This document shows, in pieces, positions 51,506 through 60,801 of a stretch of 64,000 nucleotides of DNA. How positions within the stretch are numbered: position 1 is the first letter of the stretch; the number at the start of each line of letters is the position of its first letter. The stretch comes from an uncultured Lachnospiraceae bacterium (GTDB lineage Bacteria; Bacillota; Clostridia; Lachnospirales; Lachnospiraceae): the NCBI GenBank assembly GCA_947626285.1, contig CANQRR010000006.1, forward strand, positions 1-64,000, read 5' to 3'. Below the pieces are notes generated by a model. The model did no database searches. It was not told the DNA's origin and worked only from the letters and a program-made list of their open reading frames with translations. Made by a program: the position numbers and the translations under genes.

Positions 51506-52846
51506 ATGGGATATGAGAAGAACATAATGGATTACGCAGGAAAAAAGGAAGAATTATGCAGAAAGAATGATCAGATCTCAGATCATCTGTTTCAGGAATA
51601 TGGGGTGTACCGCGGACTCAGGGATCAAAACGGCAAGGGCGTCGTGACGGGCCTGACCAGCATCTCGAAGATCGTCTCTTTTCAGGATGTGGACGGAGTC
51701 AAGACGCCGTGCGACGGCCAGCTCTGGTACCGGGGTTATCCGGTGCAGCATCTCGTGCAGGAGCTGGACCGGGACAGCTTTGGCTTTGAGTCTACGGCAT
51801 ATCTGCTGCTGTTCGGGGAGAAGCCGAACGCGCAGGAGCTGCTGGAGTTCCGCCAGATCCTTGCGGAAGGTCGGGATCTGCCGACAAATTTCACCAGGGA
51901 CGTGATCATGAAGGCGCCGAGCCGCGACATCATGAATTCCATGATCCGCAGCATCCTGACGCTGGCGTCCTACGACGACCGGGCGACGGACACGGAGCTC
52001 GGGAACAGCCTTCGGCAGTGCATCCAGCTCATCAGCGTGTTTCCGCTTCTCGCGGTGTACGGATATCACGCCTACAACCACTACGAACATAATGACAGTA
52101 TGTACATTCATCGTCCGGATCACGCGCTCTCCACGGCGGAAAATCTCCTGATGATGCTTCGCCCGGACCGCTCGTATACGAAGCTCGAGGCGAAGGTGCT
52201 CGACATTGCGCTGATGCTGCACATGGAGCATGGCGGGGGCAATAACTCCACTTTCACGACGCGCGTCGTGACGTCCTCCGGCTCCGATACCTACTCGGCG
52301 ATCGCGGCGGCGATGTCGTCGCTGAAGGGGCCGAAGCACGGCGGCGCGAACATCAAAGTGATGGAGATGATGGAGGATATCCGCAGCCATGTGCACAATT
52401 TTGAAGATAAAGATGAGGTCGAGGCGTATCTGGCTAAATTGCTCGACGGAGAGGCCTTTGACCGAAAGGGTCTGATCTACGGAATGGGGCACGCGGTGTA
52501 TTCTCTCTCTGATCCTCGTGAGCGTATCTTCAAGGGATTTGTGGAGATGCTCGCGGCTGAGAAGCACCGTGAGGTCGACATGGCGCTGTACAATAATATT
52601 GAGGAGATCGCGCCGAAGCTGATTGCGAAGAAGCGCAAGATCTTTAAAGGCGTCAGCCCGAACGTCGACTTTTACAGCGGCTTTGTCTACCAGATGCTGA
52701 ATATTCCGGTAGAGCTTTACACGCCGATCTTCGCGATCGCGCGTATCGTCGGCTGGAGCGCGCACCGGATCGAGGAGCTGGTCGGCATGAGCAAGATCAT
52801 TCGTCCGGCGTATCTGAGCGTGATGAAAGAGAAAGAGGCGCTGTGA
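51506..52846 (+). CDS. gltA: Citrate synthase
   Basis: A 446-residue enzyme joining oxaloacetate and acetyl-CoA. All three catalytic residues are present: H278 in GPKHGGAN, H329 in GMGHAVY and D388 in NVDFYSGF. ESTAYLLLFGEKPNAQELLE and the LHMEHGGGNNSTFTTRVVTS block are typical of clostridial citrate synthases of this type. The start follows AAGGAGG. It is the only TCA-type gene in the window, with no aconitase or isocitrate dehydrogenase adjacent; it probably supplies glutamate synthesis. A 2-methylcitrate synthase role cannot be excluded by sequence alone. DUF554 follows 53 bases downstream. Confidence 0.93.
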   Translation: MGYEKNIMDYAGKKEELCRKNDQISDHLFQEYGVYRGLRDQNGKGVVTGLTSISKIVSFQDVDGVKTPCDGQLWYRGYPVQHLVQELDRDSFGFESTAYLLLFGEKPNAQELLEFRQILAEGRDLPTNFTRDVIMKAPSRDIMNSMIRSILTLASYDDRATDTELGNSLRQCIQLISVFPLLAVYGYHAYNHYEHNDSMYIHRPDHALSTAENLLMMLRPDRSYTKLEAKVLDIALMLHMEHGGGNNSTFTTRVVTSSGSDTYSAIAAAMSSLKGPKHGGANIKVMEMMEDIRSHVHNFEDKDEVEAYLAKLLDGEAFDRKGLIYGMGHAVYSLSDPRERIFKGFVEMLAAEKHREVDMALYNNIEEIAPKLIAKKRKIFKGVSPNVDFYSGFVYQMLNIPVELYTPIFAIARIVGWSAHRIEELVGMSKIIRPAYLSVMKEKEAL

Positions 52847-52899
52847 TCCATCCGCCCCGCGGCACAGGATCATGACAGAAGAGAGGACATACGTTTGAA

Positions 52900-53580
52900 A
52901 TGCTTGGAACGATTGTAAATACAGGGACGATCCTGACGGGCAGCGTGCTCGGGAGCGTCCTGCGCAAAGGCATCAAGGAGAAATATCAGAACGCGCTTTA
53001 CACGGCGATGGGGCTGGCGGCCACGGTGCTCGGAATCAACGCCGTCGTCAGCAACATGGCAAAGAGCAAATACCCGGTGCTGTTCATCGTCAGCCTCGCG
53101 GCCGGCAGCCTGATCGGCACGATCATTAACATCGACGCGAAATTCCAGGGACTGGTCGGGAAATACTCCAAGTCCAATCTGGGGCAGGGGCTCTCGACGG
53201 GCATCCTGTTGTATTGCATCGGGACGCTCTCGATCCTGGGTCCCGTGATGAGCGCGCTGCACGGGGACAACACCTATCTGTTCACAAACGCGACGCTCGA
53301 CTTTGTCACGTCGACCGTGCTGGCGTCCACCTACGGCATAGGCATGGCGTTTGCCGCGCCGGTCCTGTTCTGCTGGCAGGGAGCGATCTATCTGGTCGCC
53401 CGCCATCTCTCCGGGTCGTTTTTTTCGGAGGACATGATCGCGGAGCTCTGCATCGTCGGCGGGGTGCTGATCTTCAGTTCCGGGCTCGGCATTCTGAAGA
53501 TCAAGGACTGCAAGGCGCTCAACATGCTGCCGGCGCTGGCCGTGCCGATCCTGTTTTTTGTGATAAAAAGTTTGCTGTGA
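52900..53580 (+). CDS. DUF554 family membrane protein
   Basis: A 226-residue integral membrane protein of the DUF554 (YdfK-like) family. The N-terminus MLGTIVNTGTILTGSVLGSV, the LGQGLSTGILLYCIGTLSIL segment and the FVTSTVLASTYGIGMAFAAP segment are family hallmarks; about six hydrophobic segments are present. Function unknown. The ATG has a weak ribosome-binding site (GAGAGGAC, about 12 bases upstream). It may be co-transcribed with citrate synthase upstream, 53 bases away. Confidence 0.88.
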   Translation: MLGTIVNTGTILTGSVLGSVLRKGIKEKYQNALYTAMGLAATVLGINAVVSNMAKSKYPVLFIVSLAAGSLIGTIINIDAKFQGLVGKYSKSNLGQGLSTGILLYCIGTLSILGPVMSALHGDNTYLFTNATLDFVTSTVLASTYGIGMAFAAPVLFCWQGAIYLVARHLSGSFFSEDMIAELCIVGGVLIFSSGLGILKIKDCKALNMLPALAVPILFFVIKSLL

Positions 53581-53678
53581 CGGAAATGGTTTTTTCTGTA
53601 ACGGAATGAAAGATCATTGCGACGCAGCGGATATGGCGGGATGGTCACGGTTTGCCCGCGACGGAAGGAGAAGATGAG

Positions 53679-55181
53679 ATGGAACGCAGATATAAAAGAA
53701 AGGGATTGCTTTGGCTGGGCAGCTTTGTGCTGATCCTGATTCTGGGATTTGCGACGCTGACCTGTACGGCGGGCGCGACGCCGGTCTCCGAGAACGGGGC
53801 GCTTTCAGTCCGGGGAACACATATCGTGAATGCGCGGGGAAACACCTTCCAGATCAAGGGTGTCAGCACGCACGGGCTCGCCTGGTTCCCGGAGTATGTG
53901 TCCAAGGCGGCGTTTCAGGATCTGCGCGACAACTGGGGCGCGAACACGGTCCGGCTTGCCATGTACACGGCGGAGTACGGCGGATACTGTTCGGGCGGCG
54001 ATCAGGCTGCCTTAAAGGCAAAGATCGACGAGGGCGTGAAAGCGGCGACCGATCTCGGCATGTACGTGATTATCGACTGGCATATCCTGAATGATAACAA
54101 TCAGCCGTTCGGCCCTGCGGGACAGAATGCCGCGATCGGATTTTTTACGGAGATGGCGGGCAAATACAGGAATCACAACAATGTGCTCTACGAGATCTGC
54201 AATGAGCCGACCAGCGCGAATGGGGGAAGCTGGGGCAACATCAAGGCCTACGCGAATGCGGTGATCGGGGCGATCCGCCAGATCGACGGCGACGCGATCA
54301 TCATCGTGGGCACGCCTACCTGGTCGCAGGATGTGGATGTGGCGGCGCAGAGTCCGCTCTCCGGGGGCAATCTGGTGTACGCCCTGCATTTCTATGCGGG
54401 GACGCACAAGGAATCCTACCGGCAGAAGGCCGCGACGGCGATACAGGCCGGATTGCCTCTGCTTGTGAGCGAATTCGGCATCTCCGACGCGTCCGGAAAC
54501 GGTTCTCTGAACACTTCGGAGGGCAATAAATGGATCAGCTTTCTGAACCAGCATGGGATCGGCTACGTGGCGTGGAATCTCTCCAACAAGAACGAGTCCA
54601 GCGCGCTTTTGAAGAGCAGCGTGAAAAAGACCTCCGGCTGGAGCCTGTCGAATCTGAGCAAGTCCGGGAAGTGGCTGGTGAAGAAATACGGCGGAAAGCT
54701 TTCGGGGAAAGCCGCGGATACATCGACAAAAAAGAAGAGTTCCAAGAAGACGACGACTGCCAAAAAGACAACGTCGAAAAAGACGACGGCCAAGAAGACA
54801 ACGGAGAAAACAACAAAGAAAACAAGCGCCAAGACGTCTTCCAAGACGGTGAAGGCGACGGCAAAGAATGCCAAGGCGAGCGTACAGGTGACCGGCTCTT
54901 GGTTTGACGGGCAGCGCTATTATACGCAGTACAAGCTGACAGTTAAAAACAAGAGTAAGAATAAGCTCTCCGGCTGGAAGGTGAAAGTGAAGTTTCAAAA
55001 CGCGGTCCAGCAGTCCGGCGACTGGAACGGCAAATATACATTTAAGAGCAATACGATCGTCATCAAGCCGGTATCCTACAATAAGAAGATCGCCGCGAAA
55101 AAGTCTGTGACGGACATCGGGTTTATCGTGAGTTCGGCGGTGCCGGATAACAAAGTAGTGTCGGCGAAGGTTGTAAAGTAG
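53679..55181 (+). CDS. Secreted GH5 cellulase with CBM2-like domain
   Basis: A 500-residue extracellular enzyme. A signal/anchor helix (about 9-30) precedes a GH5 barrel (about 38-340) with acid/base E176 in YEICNEPTS and nucleophile E265 in LVSEFGISD, typical of GH5_2 endoglucanases. A Lys/Thr-rich linker (about 337-395) with repeated KTTxKK words follows, then a C-terminal domain (YTQYKLTVKNKSKNKLSGWK, VTDIGFIVSS) resembling CBM2, which binds cellulose. I start it at 53679, 8 bases after GGAAGGAG; the frame extends to 53652. It would attack cellulose or beta-glucan outside the cell and feed the importers. The strongly basic linker is unusual. Confidence 0.9.
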   Translation: MERRYKRKGLLWLGSFVLILILGFATLTCTAGATPVSENGALSVRGTHIVNARGNTFQIKGVSTHGLAWFPEYVSKAAFQDLRDNWGANTVRLAMYTAEYGGYCSGGDQAALKAKIDEGVKAATDLGMYVIIDWHILNDNNQPFGPAGQNAAIGFFTEMAGKYRNHNNVLYEICNEPTSANGGSWGNIKAYANAVIGAIRQIDGDAIIIVGTPTWSQDVDVAAQSPLSGGNLVYALHFYAGTHKESYRQKAATAIQAGLPLLVSEFGISDASGNGSLNTSEGNKWISFLNQHGIGYVAWNLSNKNESSALLKSSVKKTSGWSLSNLSKSGKWLVKKYGGKLSGKAADTSTKKKSSKKTTTAKKTTSKKTTAKKTTEKTTKKTSAKTSSKTVKATAKNAKASVQVTGSWFDGQRYYTQYKLTVKNKSKNKLSGWKVKVKFQNAVQQSGDWNGKYTFKSNTIVIKPVSYNKKIAAKKSVTDIGFIVSSAVPDNKVVSAKVVK

Positions 55182-55198
55182 GAATCTTAAGGCTAAGG

Positions 55199-56575
55199 TC
55201 AGGAAACTGTGGAAAAAGGAAGCGAGACAGTGAAGGTCGCCCCTCCGCCCGGCGTGTCGGAGAGGGCGATCTTTCCGTGATGAAGGCGCGCGATCTCCTG
55301 CGCGATGCACAGACCCAGGCCGAAGTGCGACTTGTCCGTGCGGGAGCGGTCGAGCCGGTGAAAGCGCTCGAAGACCGCCTCTTTCTGATTGTCCGGGATG
55401 CCGGGGCCGTTGTCGCTGACGGTGATGCGTAGACAGCCTGTACGTTTTTTATATTTAGGCTTTGCGGTTCCTGTAATCGTTTGTCCGGAGCGTGAGCAAT
55501 TGTTAGGAGCGGTTTGATGGTCAAAGGACAGCGCGAGACGGACCAGGCCGCCGGACGGGGTGTAGGAGAACGCATTCTCGATCAGGATCGAGAGGAGCTG
55601 GCGGATGCGTTCCTCGTCACAGACACAGTGCGGCACGGGGTCGTCGGGCAGCGAGATTTCCCAGCGCAGACCGCGGGAGGCCGCCACGGGCTCAAACTGT
55701 TCCCAGACCTGCAGAAGCAGCGTGTCCGCTTCGACCTCAGAGGGACGGATCGACCAGCTGTGATTATCTGCGCCCGCGAGCTGCAGCATGTCTGTGATGA
55801 GCCGGGACATTCGGTTTCCTTCGGAATCGATCACGTCGAGAAAATGAGAATTGTTCTCCATCGCGCCGTTTCGGACGGCGGCGACATTGCTCAAGATCAC
55901 GGTGAGCGGCGAGCGCAGCTCATGTGAGGCAGATGCGACAAACTGCATCTGCTTTTTTCTGTTCTCAATGAGCGGTCGGAGCATGCGCTTCGTGAAACAC
56001 CAGAAGAAGACGCCGAGCAGCGCGAGCGCGGCAAGGTCTGCGAGCAGAAACGCAAGGCGCTGCCGCAGAATACGTTTCTCCATTTGAGAGAGCGGCTGCA
56101 GCACGGTGACGCCGATGTATCCGTTGTCGCGAGGGATCAGGCCGACGGAGGCGTTGTAATGTTCTCTGCCGTAGGTCAGGGGAAATTCCTCGTAGCGCGT
56201 CAATACACTGAGCGTGCCGGGATCCTGCAGATCAAGGCCGTAGGTTTCAAGCGCCTTTGTTCCCGCCGCGGCCCACAGCTCTTCGGGAACGGCCGCCTCA
56301 TCCAACTCCTGAAAAAAGAGCGGCGTGCCGTTGTCGGTAATCCGCAGGAAGAACTGATGGTTGTGCTCCATCTGCCGGACCCAGGTGTGGGACAGGGAGA
56401 TCTGCTGTTCCAGGTTGTGGTACATCGTGTCGAGGCTCGCGAGGAAGGAAGAATGTTCCTGAGCGCGGATGACAGATTCGGAGATGTACAGGCAAATACA
56501 CGAAAGGACCGCGAGGACAAGCGCGGTGATCGCGACGCACAGGGCGGTGAGCTGGAGGTGGAGTTTGCGGAACAT
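55199..56575 (-). CDS. Sensor histidine kinase
   Basis: A 458-residue membrane kinase with helices at about 11-32 and 173-194 enclosing an extracytoplasmic sensor of about 140 residues. A short HAMP-like segment leads to the HisKA box ASHELRSPLTVI with H218, then HATPase_c motifs (N box IENAFSYTPSGG, G1 DNGPGIPD, G2 GLGLCIAQE). The extracellular part has no named fold that I recognise. It partners the response regulator 12 bases upstream in the same operon. Its promoter is shared as a mirror image with the divergent binding-protein fusion, so that protein may be its input or output. Confidence 0.92.
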   Translation of the reverse strand: MFRKLHLQLTALCVAITALVLAVLSCICLYISESVIRAQEHSSFLASLDTMYHNLEQQISLSHTWVRQMEHNHQFFLRITDNGTPLFFQELDEAAVPEELWAAAGTKALETYGLDLQDPGTLSVLTRYEEFPLTYGREHYNASVGLIPRDNGYIGVTVLQPLSQMEKRILRQRLAFLLADLAALALLGVFFWCFTKRMLRPLIENRKKQMQFVASASHELRSPLTVILSNVAAVRNGAMENNSHFLDVIDSEGNRMSRLITDMLQLAGADNHSWSIRPSEVEADTLLLQVWEQFEPVAASRGLRWEISLPDDPVPHCVCDEERIRQLLSILIENAFSYTPSGGLVRLALSFDHQTAPNNCSRSGQTITGTAKPKYKKRTGCLRITVSDNGPGIPDNQKEAVFERFHRLDRSRTDKSHFGLGLCIAQEIARLHHGKIALSDTPGGGATFTVSLPFSTVS

Positions 56576-56587
56576 AGGCGGGCTCCT

Positions 56588-57265
56588 TTAAGTATTAGAG
56601 TGTAGCTGGTACCCGACGCCGCGCACGGTGCGAAGCTCGACGGTGCTGCCGACGGAGTGAAGGCGGCGGCGCAGGAAGTGGATGTAGTTGTCGAGGTTGC
56701 CTTCCTCGATGTCGGCGTCGGGACCCCAGACGCGCAGCAGGATCGTTGCGCGGGGAATCGTCTGCCCGGTGTTCTGCAGAAAGAGCAGGAACAGGTCGCC
56801 TTCGCGGCGCGAGAGCGTGCAGCTGCGATCTCTGCATTGCAGAAGATTCTGTTCCGGCCGGTAAGTGAGGTCTCCGAAGGCAAGCCCGCGCGCTTCGGTC
56901 AGACGCTGCGGACGGCGGCTGATGCAGCGGATGCGCGCCATCAGTTCCTCAAACGCGAACGGTTTGACGATGTAGTCGTCCGCCCCGCAGTCTAGCCCGT
57001 CGATCCGCTCGTCGAGGCTGCCGAGTGCCGTCAGAAAGATGACAGGAACATTCACATGCTGCTTCCGGGCGAGCCGCAGCACTTTCATGCCGTCCATCTC
57101 GGGCAGCATGCGGTCTAAGAGCACCAGGTCGTGCGCGTTTTCCAGAAGATAAAACAGCCCCTCTTCGCCGTCGTGCGAGACCGTCACATCAAAGCCCTGC
57201 TGTTCCAACATGGATTGCAGCGAGCAGCATAGTTCCTTGTCGTCCTCGATCAGCAGTATGCGCAT
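56588..57265 (-). CDS. OmpR-family response regulator
   Basis: A 225-residue regulator. The receiver domain (1-120) has phospho-acceptor D51 in LVLLDRMLP, the acidic pair EDD at 7-9 and the conserved Lys in VKPFAFEELMARI. The winged-helix output domain (about 128-225) carries the CTLSRREGDLFLLFLQNTGQ and LDNYIHFLRRRLHSVGSTVE blocks. First gene of the two-gene operon with the kinase. It likely binds the TTAGAG direct repeats in both divergent promoters (57333-57349 and 57376-57392), regulating itself and the importer-like operon. Confidence 0.94.
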   Translation of the reverse strand: MRILLIEDDKELCCSLQSMLEQQGFDVTVSHDGEEGLFYLLENAHDLVLLDRMLPEMDGMKVLRLARKQHVNVPVIFLTALGSLDERIDGLDCGADDYIVKPFAFEELMARIRCISRRPQRLTEARGLAFGDLTYRPEQNLLQCRDRSCTLSRREGDLFLLFLQNTGQTIPRATILLRVWGPDADIEEGNLDNYIHFLRRRLHSVGSTVELRTVRGVGYQLHSNT

Positions 57266-57316
57266 GTCGTCGCCTCCCCTTTCCGTTTGTCTGTCTGAAT
57301 ACGATAATACTTTATC

Positions 57317-57349
57317 AGTATAACATAATAGTCTCTAAACTTTCTATAA
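57317..57349 (-). promoter_or_regulatory. Two-component operon promoter with regulator direct repeats
   Basis: On the minus strand TTATAG (57349-57344), 5 bases, TTAGAG (57338-57333), 10 bases, TATACT (57322-57317). It matches the opposite-strand promoter at 57376-57408 in every spacing. Confidence 0.75.
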
Positions 57350-57375
57350 AATGCAAAAAACAATTTTCCCCGAAC

Positions 57376-57408
57376 TTAGAGCAAATTTAGAGACAGGTAG
57401 ATTACACT
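57376..57408 (+). promoter_or_regulatory. Binding-protein operon promoter with regulator direct repeats
   Basis: TTAGAG (57376-57381), 5 bases, TTAGAG (57387-57392), 10 bases, TACACT (57403-57408). The 11-base repeat period is typical of OmpR-family binding sites; no -35 is present beyond the repeats. Confidence 0.78.
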
Positions 57409-57446
57409 GACTGAGAAAATGAAAACATTCAACAGGAGGTCGGGAT

Positions 57447-59786
57447 ATGGATAAGAAAAGAAGGGGTTTTTGGAAAAAGTGGTGCGCGGGCATTTCCGCG
57501 GTCTGCCTCGCGGTGACCGGGGCGCTCGCGGGCGGCCTGCCGGGAGGTATCGTCCGGAGTTTGCCTGATGGTCTGGCGGAAGCTCTGCCTGCGGAGCTGG
57601 CCGGGAATGTGCCGGGGAGCGTGGCGCACGCCGAGGAAGGCGACGTTGCGATGGGGCGTTACCTTGAGTCGGAGCTTGCCATGCCGGCGGAGGATTTCGG
57701 ACCTCTGGACATCGTGCGGACAGCGGAAGGAACGCTGCGGATGCTCGGGGTGGGCGACAACGGCTATACGATCTGGGACAGCGCGGACGGCGGCGTGAGC
57801 TGGGAGCAGACCGGCGCATTTCCGGAGGAATACGCGAAGAAGTTGTTCTATGATATTGACCTAAACCCCATGGGCGGGGGAGTCGCATCGGGATACGAAG
57901 CAGCTGAGGAGAGCGAATTACAGAATTATCTGATCGCGTTTGACGCGCAGGGCAATGTGACGGCGAGGCGGGATGCCGACAGTTCTTATACAATGGATTT
58001 TGCGCAGGACGGGAAGCTGATCGGGATGGAACCAGGGGGCGACGTCCTGGTGTTTGACCCGGAGACCGTAGAGAGCGGCAGCACGATCGCCAGCGGCGCG
58101 GATATGATCGGAACTTGCGGGGAGGAAGCGCTGGTACTCATGGCGTCGCAGCTGCAGCGCTACGACATCGCGAGCGGTGAACCGCTTGCGCGCGACGAGC
58201 CGCTTGAGGAGGCGCTGTACGCGGGAGGTCCGTCCAGAGGCATGTATACGATCTCGTCGACCACGTCTGTGCCGATTGTGATGGCGGAGGATGAGGAAGG
58301 ACGGCTGTACTACGGCACAGGGGACGGAATCTTCGCGCATGCGATGGACGGAAGTATCGTGGAACAGGTCGTGGACGGCACTCTGGGGACACTTGCATCA
58401 CCGTCGACCTTTCTCTGCGCGATGGCGGTAGCGGATCAGTGTTTCTATCTGGTTTGTTTCGATGACGCGGAACACAAGCTGCTGAAATATGAGTATTCCG
58501 CGGATACCCCGAGCGTACCGCAGAAGGAGTTAACGATCTATTCGCTGACGGAGCAGAGCGAGCTCCGGGAGGCGATCACGCTGTTCCAGAAAAAGTATCC
58601 GGATATTTATGTGAATTATGAGATCGGCATGAGCGGGGAGGACGGCGTGACAGCCTCCGACGCGCTGCGCACGCTGAACACGGAGATTCTGGCGGGCAGC
58701 GGTCCGGATGTTCTTGTGCTGGACAGCTTGCCGGTCGACAGCTATGCAGAACAGGGACTTTTGACGGATCTGAGCGGAATCGTCGCCGAGCTGCGGGACA
58801 GTGAAGGACTGATGGACAATGTGCTCGGCGCGTATGAGCAGGACGGCGCGTTCTATGCGCTTCCGCAGCGTTTCGGCATCGTGATGGCGGCGGGAAAGCC
58901 GGAACTCATAAGCGGCATCGACGGCTTTGACGCGATCGAGGCGCTTGCCGCGCGGCAGGGGACGATCTCGTCGTTTACTATTTTTTTCCTCCCGCAGCTT
59001 CTCTACCGCGTCAGTGCCGGCGCATGGAAGAATGAGGACGGAACGCTGGATCAGGAGAAACTGGCGCAGTACGTACACGCGGTCAGACAGATCACGGAGA
59101 CATGGAAGGCGAACGCGTCACAGGAGGAAGTGGAAAAACTGGGTATGCTTCAGCAGGACGAAATGTACGACTGGAATGCGGAGGAACAGATGTTGGGAAT
59201 GAAGGGCGACGACCTGATGTATTCCATTATGGATCTGCTTATGGGCGATTGTGCGTTCTATCCGGGCGCGCTGTATCGGATAACGGATTACTGCGGCCTG
59301 ACCTCCGTAAATAAACAAAACGGCGACTGCGCGGTGGCACTGCCGAATCTGTCGGAGGAAAAATTCTTTGTTCCGTGCGGATTGCTCGGCATTCTGGGCA
59401 CGTCAAAGGAGCCGGAACAGGCGGTGGAGCTTGTGAAGTTCCTGCTCTCGGCGGAGACGCAAAAGCAGATATCCAGCGATGGTTTCCCGCTGAACCGGAC
59501 TGCGCTGGAAGACCGGATCAATACGGATTCGCTCGGGGACGGTTTTGGAGTTTACAGCGGCGATGAGGAAGGAAATATGTTTGGTCTTGAGTATGAGTGG
59601 CCGACGGATGTGGAGCGTGAAGCGCTGATGGCGATGGCGCAGCAGGTGAGCGTGCCGGTCGAGACGGAGCGCGTGCAGCAGGACGTGGTGATCGAGGAGA
59701 TGCAGCGCTGCCTGAGCGGGGAGACGAGCGAGGACGAGGCAGTGAACGCGATCATGCAGCGGATCAACCTGTATCTGGCGGAGTAA
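57447..59786 (+). CDS. Propeller-solute-binding-protein fusion
   Basis: A 779-residue secreted or anchored protein with a signal segment (about 1-30, then a Gly/Pro-rich stretch to about 60 ending SVAHAEEG). Residues 65-360 show repeated short strands with DG turns (TLRMLGVGDNGYTIWDSADG, GRLYYGTGDGIFAHAMDGSI) like a beta-propeller. Residues 361-779 form a family-1 solute-binding protein: KELTIYSLTEQSELREAITL, GSGPDVLVLDSLPVDSYAEQ, then VELVKFLLSAETQKQISSDG. No lipobox cysteine is seen at the signal end. It leads an operon with two permeases and is controlled by the divergent two-component promoter. I know no characterised protein with this order. Ligand unknown. Confidence 0.82.
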   Translation: MDKKRRGFWKKWCAGISAVCLAVTGALAGGLPGGIVRSLPDGLAEALPAELAGNVPGSVAHAEEGDVAMGRYLESELAMPAEDFGPLDIVRTAEGTLRMLGVGDNGYTIWDSADGGVSWEQTGAFPEEYAKKLFYDIDLNPMGGGVASGYEAAEESELQNYLIAFDAQGNVTARRDADSSYTMDFAQDGKLIGMEPGGDVLVFDPETVESGSTIASGADMIGTCGEEALVLMASQLQRYDIASGEPLARDEPLEEALYAGGPSRGMYTISSTTSVPIVMAEDEEGRLYYGTGDGIFAHAMDGSIVEQVVDGTLGTLASPSTFLCAMAVADQCFYLVCFDDAEHKLLKYEYSADTPSVPQKELTIYSLTEQSELREAITLFQKKYPDIYVNYEIGMSGEDGVTASDALRTLNTEILAGSGPDVLVLDSLPVDSYAEQGLLTDLSGIVAELRDSEGLMDNVLGAYEQDGAFYALPQRFGIVMAAGKPELISGIDGFDAIEALAARQGTISSFTIFFLPQLLYRVSAGAWKNEDGTLDQEKLAQYVHAVRQITETWKANASQEEVEKLGMLQQDEMYDWNAEEQMLGMKGDDLMYSIMDLLMGDCAFYPGALYRITDYCGLTSVNKQNGDCAVALPNLSEEKFFVPCGLLGILGTSKEPEQAVELVKFLLSAETQKQISSDGFPLNRTALEDRINTDSLGDGFGVYSGDEEGNMFGLEYEWPTDVEREALMAMAQQVSVPVETERVQQDVVIEEMQRCLSGETSEDEAVNAIMQRINLYLAE

Positions 59787-59934
59787 ACCAAACGCCGCAT
59801 GAAAAAGCCGCAAGTTCGATCGGTGCGGCGGATGGATTCATGGGAACGTTTGACATGATCGCAGTGAAAACATGGGGAGTCAGTATAAAGACAGAAGATC
59901 GTGAGACGAAAGGCAGTTTGGGAAGGAAACATAG

Positions 59935-60801
59935 ATGCGGCGGAGGCGGGAGAAAAAGAAGGACAAACGAAAGAAGGATTTTGCGGGAGTTTTGTTCCTA
60001 TTGCCCGGTTTCGCCGGGGTCGTCTGCTTCACGCTGCTGCCGTTCGCGGAGGTGATAAAGAGATCCTTTCAGAGTGCGGTCACGGCGAAGTGGGTCGGCT
60101 GGACGAATTACATGACGGTATTCACAAACACGGCGTTCCGGATGGCGGCGATGAACACGCTGCGCTTCACCAGCGTCTGCATTCCACTGCTGGTGGCGCT
60201 CTCGCTTGTGCTTGCGGTCGTCCTGCAGAAGCTGCGCGCCGGGAAGAACCTGCTCAAGAGTATGCTTCTGATCCCGGTAGCGGTGCCTGCCGCATCCGTC
60301 GTGCTCGTCTGGAAGGTGTTGTTCCATTCAAACGGGCTGCTCAACGGCCTGCTTCTGAAGCTCGGCGCGCAGAAGGTCGGCTGGATGACAAGCGGCGCGG
60401 CGTTCTCAGTGTTGGTCGTCAGCTACCTCTGGAAGAACCTCGGCTACGACATGATCCTGTGGCTGGCCGGACTTGCCGGGATTCCGGAAGACATCTACGA
60501 GGCGGCGCGCGTCGACGGGGCGGGCGAGTGGAAGTGTTTCACGCGGATAACGATCCCGAATCTTCTGCCGTCCCTGTACACGATCACGGTGCTGTCCTTC
60601 CTCAACTCGTTTAAAGTGTTCCGCGAGGCGTGGCTGGTCGCCGGGGATTACCCGCACCAGAGCATGTACCTGCTTCAGCACCTCTACAACAACTGGTTCC
60701 GCGAGTTGTCCTTCGACAAGATCTCGGCGGCCGCGGTCGTCAACGCGATCGTGGTGCTGGCGCTGATCCTCGTGCTGAGGCGAAGCTGGGAGAGGGAGTA
60801 G
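59935..60801 (+). CDS. Sugar-type ABC transporter permease (MalF-like)
   Basis: A 288-residue permease with six hydrophobic segments and an EAA loop, IYEAARVDGAGEWKCFTRIT. The N-terminus is strikingly basic (Arg/Lys in most of the first 17 positions) before the first helix FAGVLFLLPGFAGVVCFTLL. GGAAGG lies before the ATG. It follows the propeller-binding-protein gene by 148 bases. The operon has no ATPase up to the window end. Confidence 0.9.
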   Translation: MRRRREKKKDKRKKDFAGVLFLLPGFAGVVCFTLLPFAEVIKRSFQSAVTAKWVGWTNYMTVFTNTAFRMAAMNTLRFTSVCIPLLVALSLVLAVVLQKLRAGKNLLKSMLLIPVAVPAASVVLVWKVLFHSNGLLNGLLLKLGAQKVGWMTSGAAFSVLVVSYLWKNLGYDMILWLAGLAGIPEDIYEAARVDGAGEWKCFTRITIPNLLPSLYTITVLSFLNSFKVFREAWLVAGDYPHQSMYLLQHLYNNWFRELSFDKISAAAVVNAIVVLALILVLRRSWERE

